Shown: positions 1 to 8,431, counted from the stretch's first letter. The stretch: 64,000 nucleotides of DNA from Burkholderiales bacterium (GCA_022841915.1 JALHQN010000014.1:80329-144328), one strand, 5' to 3'. Notes: generated by a model from the letters alone, not told the origin. Made by a program: numbers and translations.

Positions 1-300
1 GCGTGCAGGGCCACGTGAGTGACATTGCCGGTATGCCCTTGCAGCGTCGCCAGACACGTCCCGCGCTCCAGGTCCCACACGCGCAGCGTCTTGTCATCCG
101 ACGCCGAAACCGCCCGCCGACCATCCGCGTGCAAGGCCACGTGAGTGACGCTGCGGGTATGCCCTTTCAGCGTCGCCACGCACGTCCCGCGCTCCAGGTC
201 CCACACGCGCAGCGTCCTGTCCCATGACGCCGACACCGCCCGCCGTCCATCGGCGTGCAGGGCCACATGAGTGACACTGTTGGTATGGCCCTGCATTCGA
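1..300 (-). repeat. WD40-encoding 126-bp tandem repeats, start of array in copy A
   Basis: About two and a half units of the 126-bp (42-codon) repeat are visible before the window ends. Units are close to identical to those in copies B and C. Confidence 0.85.
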
Positions 301-2441
301 CGCACCTCGGCTCCCCCAGGAGAGGTCAAGCTCGCCCGCACCGGCCGTAGCCATTGCCAGTGCGTCCCGTCGTCCACCTTTTGGGTCAGAGGTGCCAACC
401 GCTCGTTGCTCAGCTCGCCCAGCCTGCCCCGTAGCTGGGAAGGCAATGCCGTTGGATCCCTCGACAGAGCGGGAATCGATAGCGTCAGCGCATCGGCAAG
501 GAGCGTGATCGCCTCAGCTGTCGACGGATCCGCTGGGGACATTAGCGGGGCAGCCTGTCTCGCATATTCCGCCAAGTCGTGGATCGGCAACGGTCTCGCG
601 GGATCCTTCGGATCTGCCCCCAGCGCCGCGACCAGGTACTGGTAATCGATCAACATATCGGCAAGCTTCTTTGCCGCCTCGATGTCATTCGCCGCTAGCG
701 CGAGCAGGTGCTGCGGCAAGCCCCTCAACGCCGCCGTGCGACTGTCTCCTTTGAGCTGTCGCCAACGACCGCAGCTCCAGGCCAGCAGCGCGTGCACTTT
801 CTGTTGGATGGCCTCGTCACCTGCGGTCTTGGCCAGTACCGCCAGGATCAACTCCGGTATCCGACTATGCCGAAACACATAGCGCCGCTCCTTGCTCCCC
901 GACTCGACGCACCAGTCCCGTAGCTGCTCCAGGCACGCTTCGATCCCCGCGGTCTTGATGTCTTCTGTGTCCAGCGTTCCGACACTCAACGGTACCGTCG
1001 AATCCCGCTGTCTTGCCGACGCGCGCGCTGATTCGATCAGATCCGTGATCACCTGCCGCGTGGGGTGCGTCCCCTGCTGGTGCCACAGCGCCAGCGCCGT
1101 TGCCAGCACCGGCAGGTATTCGCCCCACTTTTCGTCTTGAAGGATGTTGGCCTTGTGGTCCCAGTCCTTCTTCAACATCTCATCGATGCCGCGCGGCAGC
1201 TTCGCTTCGGCCTTGCACCAGCGCTCGAAGTTCGTCGGTCCAGCAGGATCGTCCTTTCTGTCCAGCGTCTCCTTGCGCGCGAACCACTCCGCCACGAAAA
1301 ACGCCCCTTGGGACGCCTCCACCATCCGTTCGACCAGCGACTGGATCTCGCTCGGGTAGGCGGTTTGTGCTTCGCCATACTCGGTGATTCGACGACTCAG
1401 GTACTTGCCTAGATCTTGGCGGTTCGCTTGGTCAATTGCTGCATCGGCCTCGGAATCGAGCACAAACAGGTCATCGGGATCCCCCAGCGCTCGCAGATGA
1501 TCCCCGGGCCGTGAGGTCAGCAGGATGAATACGCCCGGCGGGAGCTTCTGCGGAAACAGTCGCTGCAGGTACGTCATCTGCCCCCGCTGCTCGACTGGAG
1601 TATTCGCTCCGAACGCTTCATCCAATCCGTCCACCACGATCAACAGCTTACGTTCCGGCGCCGCTTCGAGCTTCTTCGCCGCCTCTTCGAGCACCTGCTT
1701 GAGGACGGTCGGTGCGTTCTGTGGGGTGATCACTTCAGATCGCCCCTCCGACAGCGGCATCAGCAGCCGGTCCCGCAACTGGTACTCGATCTGGCCTGCC
1801 AGCGCGGGCGTCGGCAGCCATCCCGATTGGTTACGCCGGAACACGTGCCAGGCGAGCACCCAGGCCCTACCCAGCAATTGGCCACCGTACGTTTCGATCA
1901 GCTTGAGAACGAACGCCGTCTTCCCGAACCCGGCGCCTGCCTTGAGTACGATCAGGCCCCGATCATGTGAAGCGACGAGATCTTCGATTCGCTTGAACAG
2001 CCACTCGCGCCCCTCGAACAGGGCGACGTCGTATTTCTCCCGACTGAGTTCGTCGGCGAAGCGAAACGGGGCCACCCCGGGGCGCAGGCTCTGCTGCACG
2101 CGCAGATCAGCCACCAAGCCAGCGAACGTCTCCTGGAAGCACAACTGCGGTAGCGCGTGGGCCTTGCGGTGCGCGTCGATCTCCGCGTCCGTAAGCAGCT
2201 CCGTCTGATCCTGGGCGATGCCCACCGCTCGGGGTGGGAACTGCCCCGTGCGGGCACGCACCACGAACGGCGAGTCCCCAAACAGGGCTCCCAGCTTTGC
2301 ATCGATGCCGCCCACCCGGCTCAGCCTGCCGTCTGCGCCGATCTGCGCACTGACCACCACCCGCGAGAGCACATCGCCTTCGGCCAACTCCGCCAGGTGC
2401 TCGATCACCTGCTCCGCGCTCTGTTCTCCAAGCATCGTCAT
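1..2441 (-). CDS. STAND/NACHT-type NTPase with WD40 repeats, copy A (3' part outside window)
   Basis: The frame opening at the ATG at 2441 stays open to the left edge, so the gene is cut at its 3' end and only the N-terminal ~813 residues are visible. They contain the same N-terminal domain as the two complete paralogues, a P-loop (GAGFGKT), a Walker B with DGLDEA, a TSRPG sensor-like motif, a helical region, and then two full WD40 blades and the start of a third (HVALHADG units). STAND NTPases are signal-sensing switches that oligomerise on ligand binding; the propeller would be the sensor. A second in-frame ATG lies 6 bases inside the first; a GGA at suitable distance favours the second slightly. 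N-terminal and NTPase regions resemble copy C (16327-20469) more than copy B. Function is inferred from architecture only. Confidence 0.85.
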   Translation of the reverse strand, partial: MTMLGEQSAEQVIEHLAELAEGDVLSRVVVSAQIGADGRLSRVGGIDAKLGALFGDSPFVVRARTGQFPPRAVGIAQDQTELLTDAEIDAHRKAHALPQLCFQETFAGLVADLRVQQSLRPGVAPFRFADELSREKYDVALFEGREWLFKRIEDLVASHDRGLIVLKAGAGFGKTAFVLKLIETYGGQLLGRAWVLAWHVFRRNQSGWLPTPALAGQIEYQLRDRLLMPLSEGRSEVITPQNAPTVLKQVLEEAAKKLEAAPERKLLIVVDGLDEAFGANTPVEQRGQMTYLQRLFPQKLPPGVFILLTSRPGDHLRALGDPDDLFVLDSEADAAIDQANRQDLGKYLSRRITEYGEAQTAYPSEIQSLVERMVEASQGAFFVAEWFARKETLDRKDDPAGPTNFERWCKAEAKLPRGIDEMLKKDWDHKANILQDEKWGEYLPVLATALALWHQQGTHPTRQVITDLIESARASARQRDSTVPLSVGTLDTEDIKTAGIEACLEQLRDWCVESGSKERRYVFRHSRIPELILAVLAKTAGDEAIQQKVHALLAWSCGRWRQLKGDSRTAALRGLPQHLLALAANDIEAAKKLADMLIDYQYLVAALGADPKDPARPLPIHDLAEYARQAAPLMSPADPSTAEAITLLADALTLSIPALSRDPTALPSQLRGRLGELSNERLAPLTQKVDDGTHWQWLRPVRASLTSPGGAEVRRMQGHTNSVTHVALHADGRRAVSASWDRTLRVWDLERGTCVATLKGHTRSVTHVALHADGRRAVSASDDKTLRVWDLERGTCLATLQGHTGNVTHVALH

Positions 2442-2799
2442 CGATTCCGTCGTCCGAATTGACTAACCCAAGTCCCTGTCATCGCATGCTCACGACATCG
2501 ACAGCGCCGCTTAGCCTTCGGCGCCAATTGATCTTGCATGGCATCCTGCTCATTAGCAAATCCAGGGCTCATACCCGCCCAACGCAGACCAGACCTGCAT
2601 TTTTATCCCCGCACCCCTCAAAAAATCCCCTCACCCCCGCGTTGAGCCCTCAGAGGGGAAAGAAACACGCAGCACGCAGCCCCCCTCGGCGAAGCACCCG
2701 GGTCGGGACAGCGCAGCACGCCTCACTGGACCGACCCGCGGTGAAACGCCAAGACAGACCGACCTTATGTCCACAGCCACCTCATCCAGGAGATCCACC
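2442..2799. promoter_or_regulatory. Conserved divergent intergenic region, copy A
   Basis: This 358-base region separates the STAND gene (leftward) from the 65-residue-protein gene (rightward) and should hold both promoters. About 200 bases are shared with the equivalent regions at 14574-14929 and 20470-20818. Shared parts include a T-run followed by a C-rich stretch near 2600-2640, the small palindrome CCCTCAGAGGG, and a hairpin with arms at 2695-2706 and 2731-2743 (one bulged base) just upstream of the small gene. I found no clear sigma-70 promoter. Confidence 0.6.
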
Positions 2800-2997
2800 A
2801 TGACCCAGACCAAAACCACCTTCCACCGCGACGGCAGCGGCAAACTCACCCGCGTCACCAACGAACGCTACCAGGACGGAAGCAGCAAGACCACCGTCTC
2901 CCGAGGCTCCACGGGGCTCTTCGGCTCCTTCGCCGGCAAGATCACATCCCAGACCCGTACCGACAAGTCCGGCAACTCCTGGACCAAGAAGCGATAG
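2800..2997 (+). CDS. Conserved 65-residue basic protein, copy A
   Basis: ATG at 2800 is preceded by AGGAG at 7-base spacing. The 65-residue product starts MTQTKTTFHRDGSGK and ends DKSGNSWTKKR; it is rich in Thr, Ser, Lys and Arg, has no signal peptide, membrane segment or cysteine, and its alternating polar pattern suggests beta strands. Two nearly identical copies are at 14930 and 20819. Differences are confined to a few positions near residues 13, 19, 38-39, 43, 45 and 47. The gene is always divergent from a STAND-WD40 gene, which suggests a partner, activator, antitoxin-like regulator or sensed decoy, but no function can be assigned. I do not recognise the family. Confidence 0.85.
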   Translation: MTQTKTTFHRDGSGKLTRVTNERYQDGSSKTTVSRGSTGLFGSFAGKITSQTRTDKSGNSWTKKR

Positions 2998-3000
2998 CCA

Positions 3001-3218
3001 CCCCGCTCAAAATCCTGCACCCGTCCGCGTTGAGTAGGCATGCGGAGATCGTCGAGCCACAGGTTTCCTCCTCCCTGCCTCGTGGCGCACCTCTGGCGAT
3101 CTCCGCACTTTTTCAAAGAAAAGAAGCTCAGATGCGAGCCTAGACCACGTCGACCGACTAATCCCGAGATTCTTCCATCAATCCCAAGGGCCTGGCCCTC
3201 CCGATACCCCAACGGGCC
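3001..3218 (+). other. Conserved 3' element with terminator-like hairpin, copy A
   Basis: Directly follows the small gene. It holds an 11-bp stem (3041-3051 with 3097-3107) followed by CTTTTT, with a nested inner stem (3056-3060 with 3082-3086). Further right are a ribosome-binding-like AAAGAA, a three-codon ATG-CGA-GCC-TAG reading frame, and a near-palindrome GGGCCTGGCCC. The whole block recurs after the small gene in copies B and C. Transcription termination is the simplest role; conservation beyond the T-run suggests more. Confidence 0.65.
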
Positions 3219-3249
3219 GACTTCCCCATTTCCTTGAAAGGCACTCGCA

Positions 3250-3798
3250 GTGATCCCATCCACGACATACCAGGCCAGTCCGCACGTCTGCCGCAGTCCT
3301 CGCGTTCAGCGTCTCCTCGGCGCAGCACTTCTCAGTGCGTCACTACTCAGCGTTAGCCCACCGATCGAAGCAGGCTCCCTGGCCGGGTCGGTCGCCAAGG
3401 CAGCGGCGAAGCGCTCAGCCGCCACCCTGGGCGGCCACTCTGCGGCGCGCGCCGGAAAGCCGGCCGACGTCATCATTCATCGCAGCAAGCATCCGCAAAC
3501 CGCGCAGCACATCGAAGAAGCCCAGCGACTCGGCCAACCGAGCGTGCTCACTATTGATCGAAGTGGCGCAGCAGCTCGACGGCGCGATGCCATGGCTCAC
3601 GTCGATCGGCCCAAGGATCATCGCGTCCACGGGCGAGACCGCGATGAATATCCCCCCGCCATGACGCGCGAAGGCGGCGGCAACAGCGACGTTCGCTACG
3701 TCGGCGCCTCCGACAATCGCGGCGCGGGCAAAGCCTTCGGGCATCAGACGCGGCACCTACCCGATGGGAGCCGCGTCAGCGTGCATGTCACGGACTGA
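3250..3798 (+). CDS. Secreted NucA/NucB-type deoxyribonuclease domain protein
   Basis: 182 residues. A hydrophobic segment at about 21-40 ending IEA-GS looks like a signal peptide. The C-terminal ~90 residues match the NucA/NucB nuclease pattern as found in secreted and polymorphic-toxin nucleases: LTIDRSGAAARRRDA at 100-114, RDEYPPA at 131-137, EGG at 141-143, ASDNRGAG at 153-160 and a terminal PDGSRV strand. Members are metal-dependent, non-specific DNases. ATG at 3250 follows a weak ribosome-binding site; a GAAAGG lies further upstream. The gene lies immediately after the 3' element of module A. No recognisable inhibitor gene follows. It could be an exported nutrient or biofilm nuclease, or an antibacterial effector; the sequence does not decide. 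Confidence 0.75.
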   Translation: MIPSTTYQASPHVCRSPRVQRLLGAALLSASLLSVSPPIEAGSLAGSVAKAAAKRSAATLGGHSAARAGKPADVIIHRSKHPQTAQHIEEAQRLGQPSVLTIDRSGAAARRRDAMAHVDRPKDHRVHGRDRDEYPPAMTREGGGNSDVRYVGASDNRGAGKAFGHQTRHLPDGSRVSVHVTD

Positions 3799-3842
3799 CC
3801 AGCCTTCCGATCTCCACCATCGAGGGCGCCCCGGGCAACCGT

Positions 3843-4073
3843 GTGCGCCCTCGCTTCCTATCTCGCAGGACGCATGTCCACTATTCCTGGCTTGTCGGAA
3901 CAGAGTTCGCCCCGATTGAAGCGAGTTCTGCCGGCCGCACAGCGGAAATTCTGAGAGAAGGCATGACCCAGGGCATCGCCGACATTTGCCTTGACCACGA
4001 TCTCGAAAAGCAACCCGTCACGCAAAGTGATCTCGGCCTATCAGGTGCCACTTGCGATAACGCCCTAGCCTAA
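3843..4073 (+). CDS. Uncertain small ORF
   Basis: A 76-codon frame between the nuclease and the convergent RAMP gene, overlapping the end of the latter by 9 bases. It has no recognisable domain or good ribosome-binding site. If the nuclease needs an inhibitor, this is the only downstream candidate, but nothing in its sequence supports that. It may be spurious. Confidence 0.2.
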   Translation: MRPRFLSRRTHVHYSWLVGTEFAPIEASSAGRTAEILREGMTQGIADICLDHDLEKQPVTQSDLGLSGATCDNALA

Positions 4074-4964
4074 CGGACGAAAGCCGAGACGCCAAAATGC
4101 TCGCCCGTACCCCGCCGCCGCCCTGCCCCCGATGTGTAGGTACCGCTCGACCGGAAGTTTACTCAGCGGATCGATGCTCAAACCAACGAGAGTGTCCAAT
4201 CGAGATCGATCGACTGCGACGATTCCCCAGAGCAGGGAATCTGCCGGAAAAATCTCCTCGTACCGGAGCATCCCCTCCTGGAGGCAGCGCCCATCAGGAC
4301 GCACGCCGATGCGGGCGTGCCGCTTCGTCACAGACCCTACAAGAACATGGAGCAGTTTGTCAGGCAGCACCGTGAAGCGTGTCTTGAAGCGTCCGCCCAA
4401 GTGCGATGCCGTCGGAAACACTCGATCCGCAATCCATTCAGCCCAGACGCTCGCCTGCGACTGCAGTTTGGCGTCGGGCTCGGCGATAACTTCCAGATCC
4501 TCCAGGCATGCGACCGTGCCCTGTGCCAGACTGCTGTTACGCGGAAACACTGCGGAATTGTCGCTGGGCACGGGTACGCAGAGGGGGATGCCCAATCCAT
4601 CCGGGCTTACTTCCTGCCAATCGCTTCTGTAGCGATTCATGATCGTCGGGCAAGATGCCCACACGATACCTCCACATGAGGTCCGGACCGGAATACAAAG
4701 AAGGTTCGCATCCCCGACCGCGATTGCACCTGTACACGAGGTTTTCGAAGAACTGGAACCGAACATGGACAACCAGTCCTCGTCATCGGCCTCCAATTCA
4801 TGACGTAGGTCCCTACGCAGCGCCCCCTTTACAGCGCTACCCTTAACAATCGGCCACCTCTGCGTCCCCTCGCATGCCGTTGACAAACCCAGGTCTCCCG
4901 CACGGAATCCCACTTCAACGTCCATCGCCGATAGGAGATGGAGGTGGTAGATTTGACTTTCCAC
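4065..4964 (-). CDS. Orphan Cmr4-like (Cas7-type) RAMP superfamily protein
   Basis: About 299 residues from the GTG at 4964, chosen because GAGG sits 6 bases upstream; the frame also opens at a TTG at 5054, adding 30 unmatched residues. The layout is that of type III-B Cmr4: an N-terminal LHLLSAMDVEVGF strand-loop, PIVKGSAVKGALR at 38-50 (the G-S-x-x-K-G RAMP motif), TGAIAVGDANLLCIPVR then WASCP (78-105), FTVLPDKLLHVLV and RYEEIFPADSLLWG at 197-247, and the glycine-rich loop LHIGGRAAAGYGR at 276-288. Cmr4 forms the RNA-binding, target-cleaving backbone of Cmr complexes; Asp24 lies in the loop where Cmr4 has its catalytic aspartate, but this is tentative. No other cmr, cas or CRISPR sequence is in the window. 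It follows the DUF1615 gene on the same strand with a 90-base gap. Confidence 0.78.
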   Translation of the reverse strand: MESQIYHLHLLSAMDVEVGFRAGDLGLSTACEGTQRWPIVKGSAVKGALRRDLRHELEADDEDWLSMFGSSSSKTSCTGAIAVGDANLLCIPVRTSCGGIVWASCPTIMNRYRSDWQEVSPDGLGIPLCVPVPSDNSAVFPRNSSLAQGTVACLEDLEVIAEPDAKLQSQASVWAEWIADRVFPTASHLGGRFKTRFTVLPDKLLHVLVGSVTKRHARIGVRPDGRCLQEGMLRYEEIFPADSLLWGIVAVDRSRLDTLVGLSIDPLSKLPVERYLHIGGRAAAGYGRAFWRLGFRPLG

Positions 4965-5054
4965 TCGCTCCCTCTTGATTTCCGTGGATGTCTTCGTGCC
5001 AGGAGGACAAAGATGCACATTCCCTCGCATTCTAGGTCCTATCGCTTCAATCAA

Positions 5055-6713
5055 TCACCACCCCGCCATCAGCGCGTTATCCGCATTCTTCCGGGCTTGA
5101 ATCGACTGGGCCTCTGCTCGAGCTAGACAGGCGCGATAGCGCGAATCGACTCTCTCTGCGAACCATTTGGTAGTCAGGTTCCTACGGTGTATTTTGGGAC
5201 CACTGAGTTTGACCTGCGGGATTAGCGCACGGGGCACGGACCGGCCGGCGCGCTGATCCGCCTGCTCGAACACGCGAATGTACAGTGCCGTGCGCCCCAG
5301 GTCCGCTGTTCCGCTCAGTTGCAGATCCCGCAGCATCTGCGCTTGATCCAGTTTCAGTTGCGGTCCCAACGAGAGCGCGGCACGGATGGTCTCGCTGCTG
5401 GGCGTGCCCGAGGCGTCGCGCGGCACCACGATGCCATCGAGTACGAGGGGGATACCGGAAAGTCGGGCAATCGCATTCTGGAGAGCCGCGTTTCGGCTGG
5501 CATATCGTCCAGCGTTGTAGTCGGCGAAGCGGTAGATCGGCGCATCGTACGGCGCGGCGTACGCGAACAGATGGGCCGCCCCAAAGTAAATGCCGCCTCG
5601 ACGGGAGAAACCGATAGCGCGCAAGTTACTATCAGACGGCATGCGCTCAGGATGCTCCTTCGCAAAATTGTCGATGAAATCGACGCTGACTTGCATGGGA
5701 CCCAGCGTGCGCACGGGATTCAAATGCCCGAAGAGGCGTCCGCCCAGCGGAACCTTCTGGATGAAGTCTTCGAAGATGGCGCTGAGCTCACGTTCTGTGC
5801 GTACCGCGTCGATCCGCACCTTGTACGTACGCCCATCAGGGGAGCGCATCGACACGGCAGTCTCGAGAAGAACCGTCGGAACACCATACCGGTCCCGCCG
5901 CCTTTCGATCTCGTCCCAAACGATGCCCGGCAATCCAGGCACGACAGGATCGACCTGAAATCCGGATTCTTGCGCGATCACAGCCATGGTCGCGCAAATG
6001 TATTGCGTCGACGATGGAACTTTCAATGCGTCGAGAACGGAGACGATGTCTGCCGCCCATGCGGCCCGATTTTTCACCCGCTCGGGGAGCAGTCGCTCCG
6101 CAAGCGCACGTGGATCCCTTGCAGGGCCCTCGGGCACGAAGCCTTGGATCGGCGCAGTCGACCGCTGTTCTAATGCCGATGGGGCTTTGGATAAACGCGG
6201 CGAAGGGAGCGCCAGTGGTTCGTCGCTCGGCGCTGCTGACAACGGGTTTTGCCGTGCTGCCCGCTCCGGCACTGGAGGATTCACTCGCGACGCGTCATTC
6301 GTTGCCGGAACGTGCAACTCAGGCCTCGGCGCCTGGGGCGCTGGATATGCCCTCGGCGCCGCACCGACCGGATCAGGTTCCCCCCGCGGTACCGAATCGG
6401 ATGGCATTTGGACTGACGCTACGACTGGCGATCGTGTCCGTGCGCAGCGCCATGTGGTGCGGCCATTCTCCCCCTTGACCGGAACGTAACCTGCGCGAAT
6501 CAGTAGATCGGAGACCTTCGCTGTCTCCGGCCTCGGACCCGGCGGCACCAGACTCTCGAAGGGCGGACAGCCGCCACGCGATGGGAATGGCCGTGGCGAG
6601 TTGGCAGGCACTTCGGTAGTTGGCATCGGTGCCATCACCACGGGGACCGATGTACATCCACCGATCACTTTCGCTAGAGCAACTACCACAACCGAGGATC
6701 GCAACGCCGACAT
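5055..6713 (-). CDS. DUF1615 family lipoprotein
   Basis: 552 residues. The N-terminus has a hydrophobic stretch and a lipobox-like IGGC near residue 20, then a long Pro/Ala-rich low-complexity spacer (about 30-200), then the conserved DUF1615 domain: ICATMAVIAQESGFQ, VDPVVPGLP, MRSPDGRTYKVRIDAVRTE, LFGHLNPVRTLGPMQVS, FSRRGGIYFGAAHL, FADYNAGRYASRNAA and a terminal LTTKWFAERVDSRYRACL. The E-S plus G-P-M-Q-V-S pattern resembles lysozyme-like transglycosylases, but the family has no assigned function. The ATG at 6713 has GGGAG 8 bases upstream. The long spacer is unusual compared with the short N-termini I know for the family. Confidence 0.8.
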   Translation of the reverse strand: MSALRSSVVVVALAKVIGGCTSVPVVMAPMPTTEVPANSPRPFPSRGGCPPFESLVPPGPRPETAKVSDLLIRAGYVPVKGENGRTTWRCARTRSPVVASVQMPSDSVPRGEPDPVGAAPRAYPAPQAPRPELHVPATNDASRVNPPVPERAARQNPLSAAPSDEPLALPSPRLSKAPSALEQRSTAPIQGFVPEGPARDPRALAERLLPERVKNRAAWAADIVSVLDALKVPSSTQYICATMAVIAQESGFQVDPVVPGLPGIVWDEIERRRDRYGVPTVLLETAVSMRSPDGRTYKVRIDAVRTERELSAIFEDFIQKVPLGGRLFGHLNPVRTLGPMQVSVDFIDNFAKEHPERMPSDSNLRAIGFSRRGGIYFGAAHLFAYAAPYDAPIYRFADYNAGRYASRNAALQNAIARLSGIPLVLDGIVVPRDASGTPSSETIRAALSLGPQLKLDQAQMLRDLQLSGTADLGRTALYIRVFEQADQRAGRSVPRALIPQVKLSGPKIHRRNLTTKWFAERVDSRYRACLARAEAQSIQARKNADNALMAGW

Positions 6714-7254
6714 CGTATCGTCTCCCTATCACAATCGATTACTCGAATCCCTTCGGGGGTACAGGATCCGCGCCATGACTTCGCGACGCTCGCCGCATTC
6801 GACGGTGGATAGCTCGCCGTTTGGGTCGCTGGCGGAACGCGCTGGGACCGGGTCGCGCATGGGTTAGTCGACAGCAACGTGGGTATCCCGCCTGGATTGC
6901 GGCAGACTCGATCCCGGCTGTCAGATCGCACTGCATCTCTCCAACAGTGCGCGATGGTGATCCAAGCACGCCCCGATACAGGATCAACGCCGAGTACGTA
7001 GGAATTTTGAGAGGGACGGAACAACCCTTCGCATCAAGTCGAAGGTGTCCGGAGAAGTTCGGTGCGGGTTGACGACGAGATCAAAGGCCCGCGCACTCTG
7101 CATCGAAACCTCAAGGCGGCCCAGGGGGTAGAAGCATGCAGCTCGCTGGACGCAACATCCACACCTGACAGAGCAGCACACCCCTTGGGCGTGAATCCAC
7201 GTGAAGCACGTGACGACGACTCGACGTATTACGAGGAACAATACTGCGTAGAGC
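6714..7254. other. 541-base region without a recognised gene
   Basis: Upstream of the DUF1615 gene. Short frames exist but none has a plausible product. It contains one copy of a roughly 60-base repeated element (6971-7033, listed separately), so it probably carries the promoter for the DUF1615-RAMP pair. Confidence 0.5.
6971..7033. repeat. Intergenic element, copy 1 of 2
   Basis: Begins CCCCGATACAGGA and contains GGAATTTTGAGA exactly 30 bases after the start, then ACGGA and CTTCGC. A second copy with the same 30-base spacing is at 10198-10266. Both lie upstream of minus-strand genes, so a shared promoter or operator is likely. Confidence 0.6.
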
Positions 7255-7596
7255 TCACCGCGTACCCGTCTTGGCGAGTTCCTCCTGCACGGCGCCCATG
7301 AAGTACATCGCCCGTTCGTGTGCCGTCTTCCTGTCCCAAGGCTGCGGCCCCATCGCATAACCCAGGCGCTCGGTGTCCATCACGCCGCGTCGATGGTAGG
7401 TCAATTGATAAGCATGCAGACGCAGCGCCAGCACGGAACCTGCATTCTCCTCGCCGATGACCACGGCGCGCTGTTCGATTCGACCCCATCGCGGCTCCCG
7501 GGGATCGCGACCCGCCAATAGATACCTGTAAGCACCGCGAGTAGCCTCATTGACGATCGGCATCCCTTCCTTAGCCGCCACGCGCCGAACCGTCAC
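7255..7596 (-). CDS. Hypothetical protein
   Basis: Frame of 113 codons from a GTG; an internal ATG at 7563 has AAGGA close upstream and may be the true start (102 residues). The product is mixed hydrophilic with an ALRLHAYQLTYHRRG segment and no signal peptide. It is in the same frame as the upstream fragment ending at 7627, separated from it by one TAG, so it may be the C-terminal part of a broken longer gene. I do not recognise the family. Confidence 0.4.
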   Translation of the reverse strand: MTVRRVAAKEGMPIVNEATRGAYRYLLAGRDPREPRWGRIEQRAVVIGEENAGSVLALRLHAYQLTYHRRGVMDTERLGYAMGPQPWDRKTAHERAMYFMGAVQEELAKTGTR

Positions 7597-7626
7597 GAGG
7601 GTTTGGAGAGCAGTAGCCTGAATCCG

Positions 7627-7979
7627 CTACGTCGAAATGTCGAAGTAGCGGGCATCCGGAAGACGGCTCGTGTACTCCATGAGTACTCTGGCTGCAGGGT
7701 TTGAATTGAGCCCGGGAAGATCCAGAACACAACGGTAGCTCACCCGCAACGCTGGGCTCGATATTCTCGAGAAGCGAAGCGTTGCTTCACTACCATAGTA
7801 GTAATGCGATCCGGCCACGCAGTGGCATCTCGGACAAACCGGCTCCCCGTCGCATCGATCCGTGCGATCAGCGCCCGCTCGCCAAATTCGCCGGAATGCC
7901 ATGGCACGATCCACGTCGCGACCTCAACACGGTCACCGACTTCGGTTCCCTCGTGCGCTACGGCGCCTTACCGGGATGA
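7627..7979 (-). pseudogene. Possible frameshifted continuation of the small lipoprotein gene
   Basis: Protein-like sequence is found in two frames here. One frame reads HEGTEVGDRVEVATW and onwards near 7950-7850; the other reads GSEATLRFSRI to YFDIST near 7790-7630. Joined after the lipoprotein frame ending at 7958 they would give one longer protein with two frameshifts and a TAG before the 7255 frame. This is by-eye reasoning; it could also be two tiny genes. Confidence 0.25.
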
Positions 7980-8191
7980 AGCCCTGCGTTCGGCACGACA
8001 GATACCTGCTCGACCACCTCCACCACTCTATCGTTCGGATAGGTGCTCCACTCCGCAATGACGGAGGGACGACTTGCGCACCCGGTTAGGAAGATCGCGC
8101 TCACCACGACGGCGCGCTTGATCAACGGATTCCCCTTCTCGTCAGGAGAGAACGGCATTTTCATGGCCAAACCGCCGACATATTCCTCCAT
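7958..8191 (-). CDS. Small putative lipoprotein (possibly truncated)
   Basis: 77 codons from the ATG at 8191, with further ATGs at 8164 and 8158 that would give a more typical signal peptide. The lipobox FLTGC follows a short hydrophobic stretch. About 40 residues after the cysteine end at a TAG; the downstream DNA holds more protein-like sequence in other frames, so the gene may be frameshifted. Confidence 0.4.
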   Translation of the reverse strand: MEEYVGGLAMKMPFSPDEKGNPLIKRAVVVSAIFLTGCASRPSVIAEWSTYPNDRVVEVVEQVSVVPNAGLHPGKAP

Positions 8192-8224
8192 CTCCCGTAG
8201 TGGCCAGTCTGATGTCCTCAGAAA

Positions 8225-8431
8225 CTAACTCACTTCCAGGATCGCGCGCCCAGAATCGGAACGAATCATGGTAAGCGCGTCATCCATCGACTTGCACTTG
8301 CCCACCAGCCGCTCCGAGTTGACTATGAGCTTGACTTGGATTTGATAGACCCAGTACCAACCGTCGCTCCAGGACACCTTGTAAAGATTCGCACCTCCGC
8401 CCCTGACAACCACTCGTCTATTCGCCTTCAT
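8225..8431 (-). CDS. Hypothetical 68-residue protein
   Basis: ATG at 8431 preceded at about 10 bases by GAGAGG. The product is basic at the N-terminus, then WSDGWYWVYQIQVKL and a short acidic tail. No signal peptide or known domain. It lies in a run of small minus-strand genes between the CAP-domain gene and the small lipoprotein. Confidence 0.45.
   Translation of the reverse strand: MKANRRVVVRGGGANLYKVSWSDGWYWVYQIQVKLIVNSERLVGKCKSMDDALTMIRSDSGRAILEVS

Noticed and set aside
7750-7761. Possible left att site (GCTGGGCTCGA matches the tRNA-Lys 3' region)
   Set aside because: Only 11 bases match and the CCA-end sequence is missing; expected by chance in GC-rich DNA.
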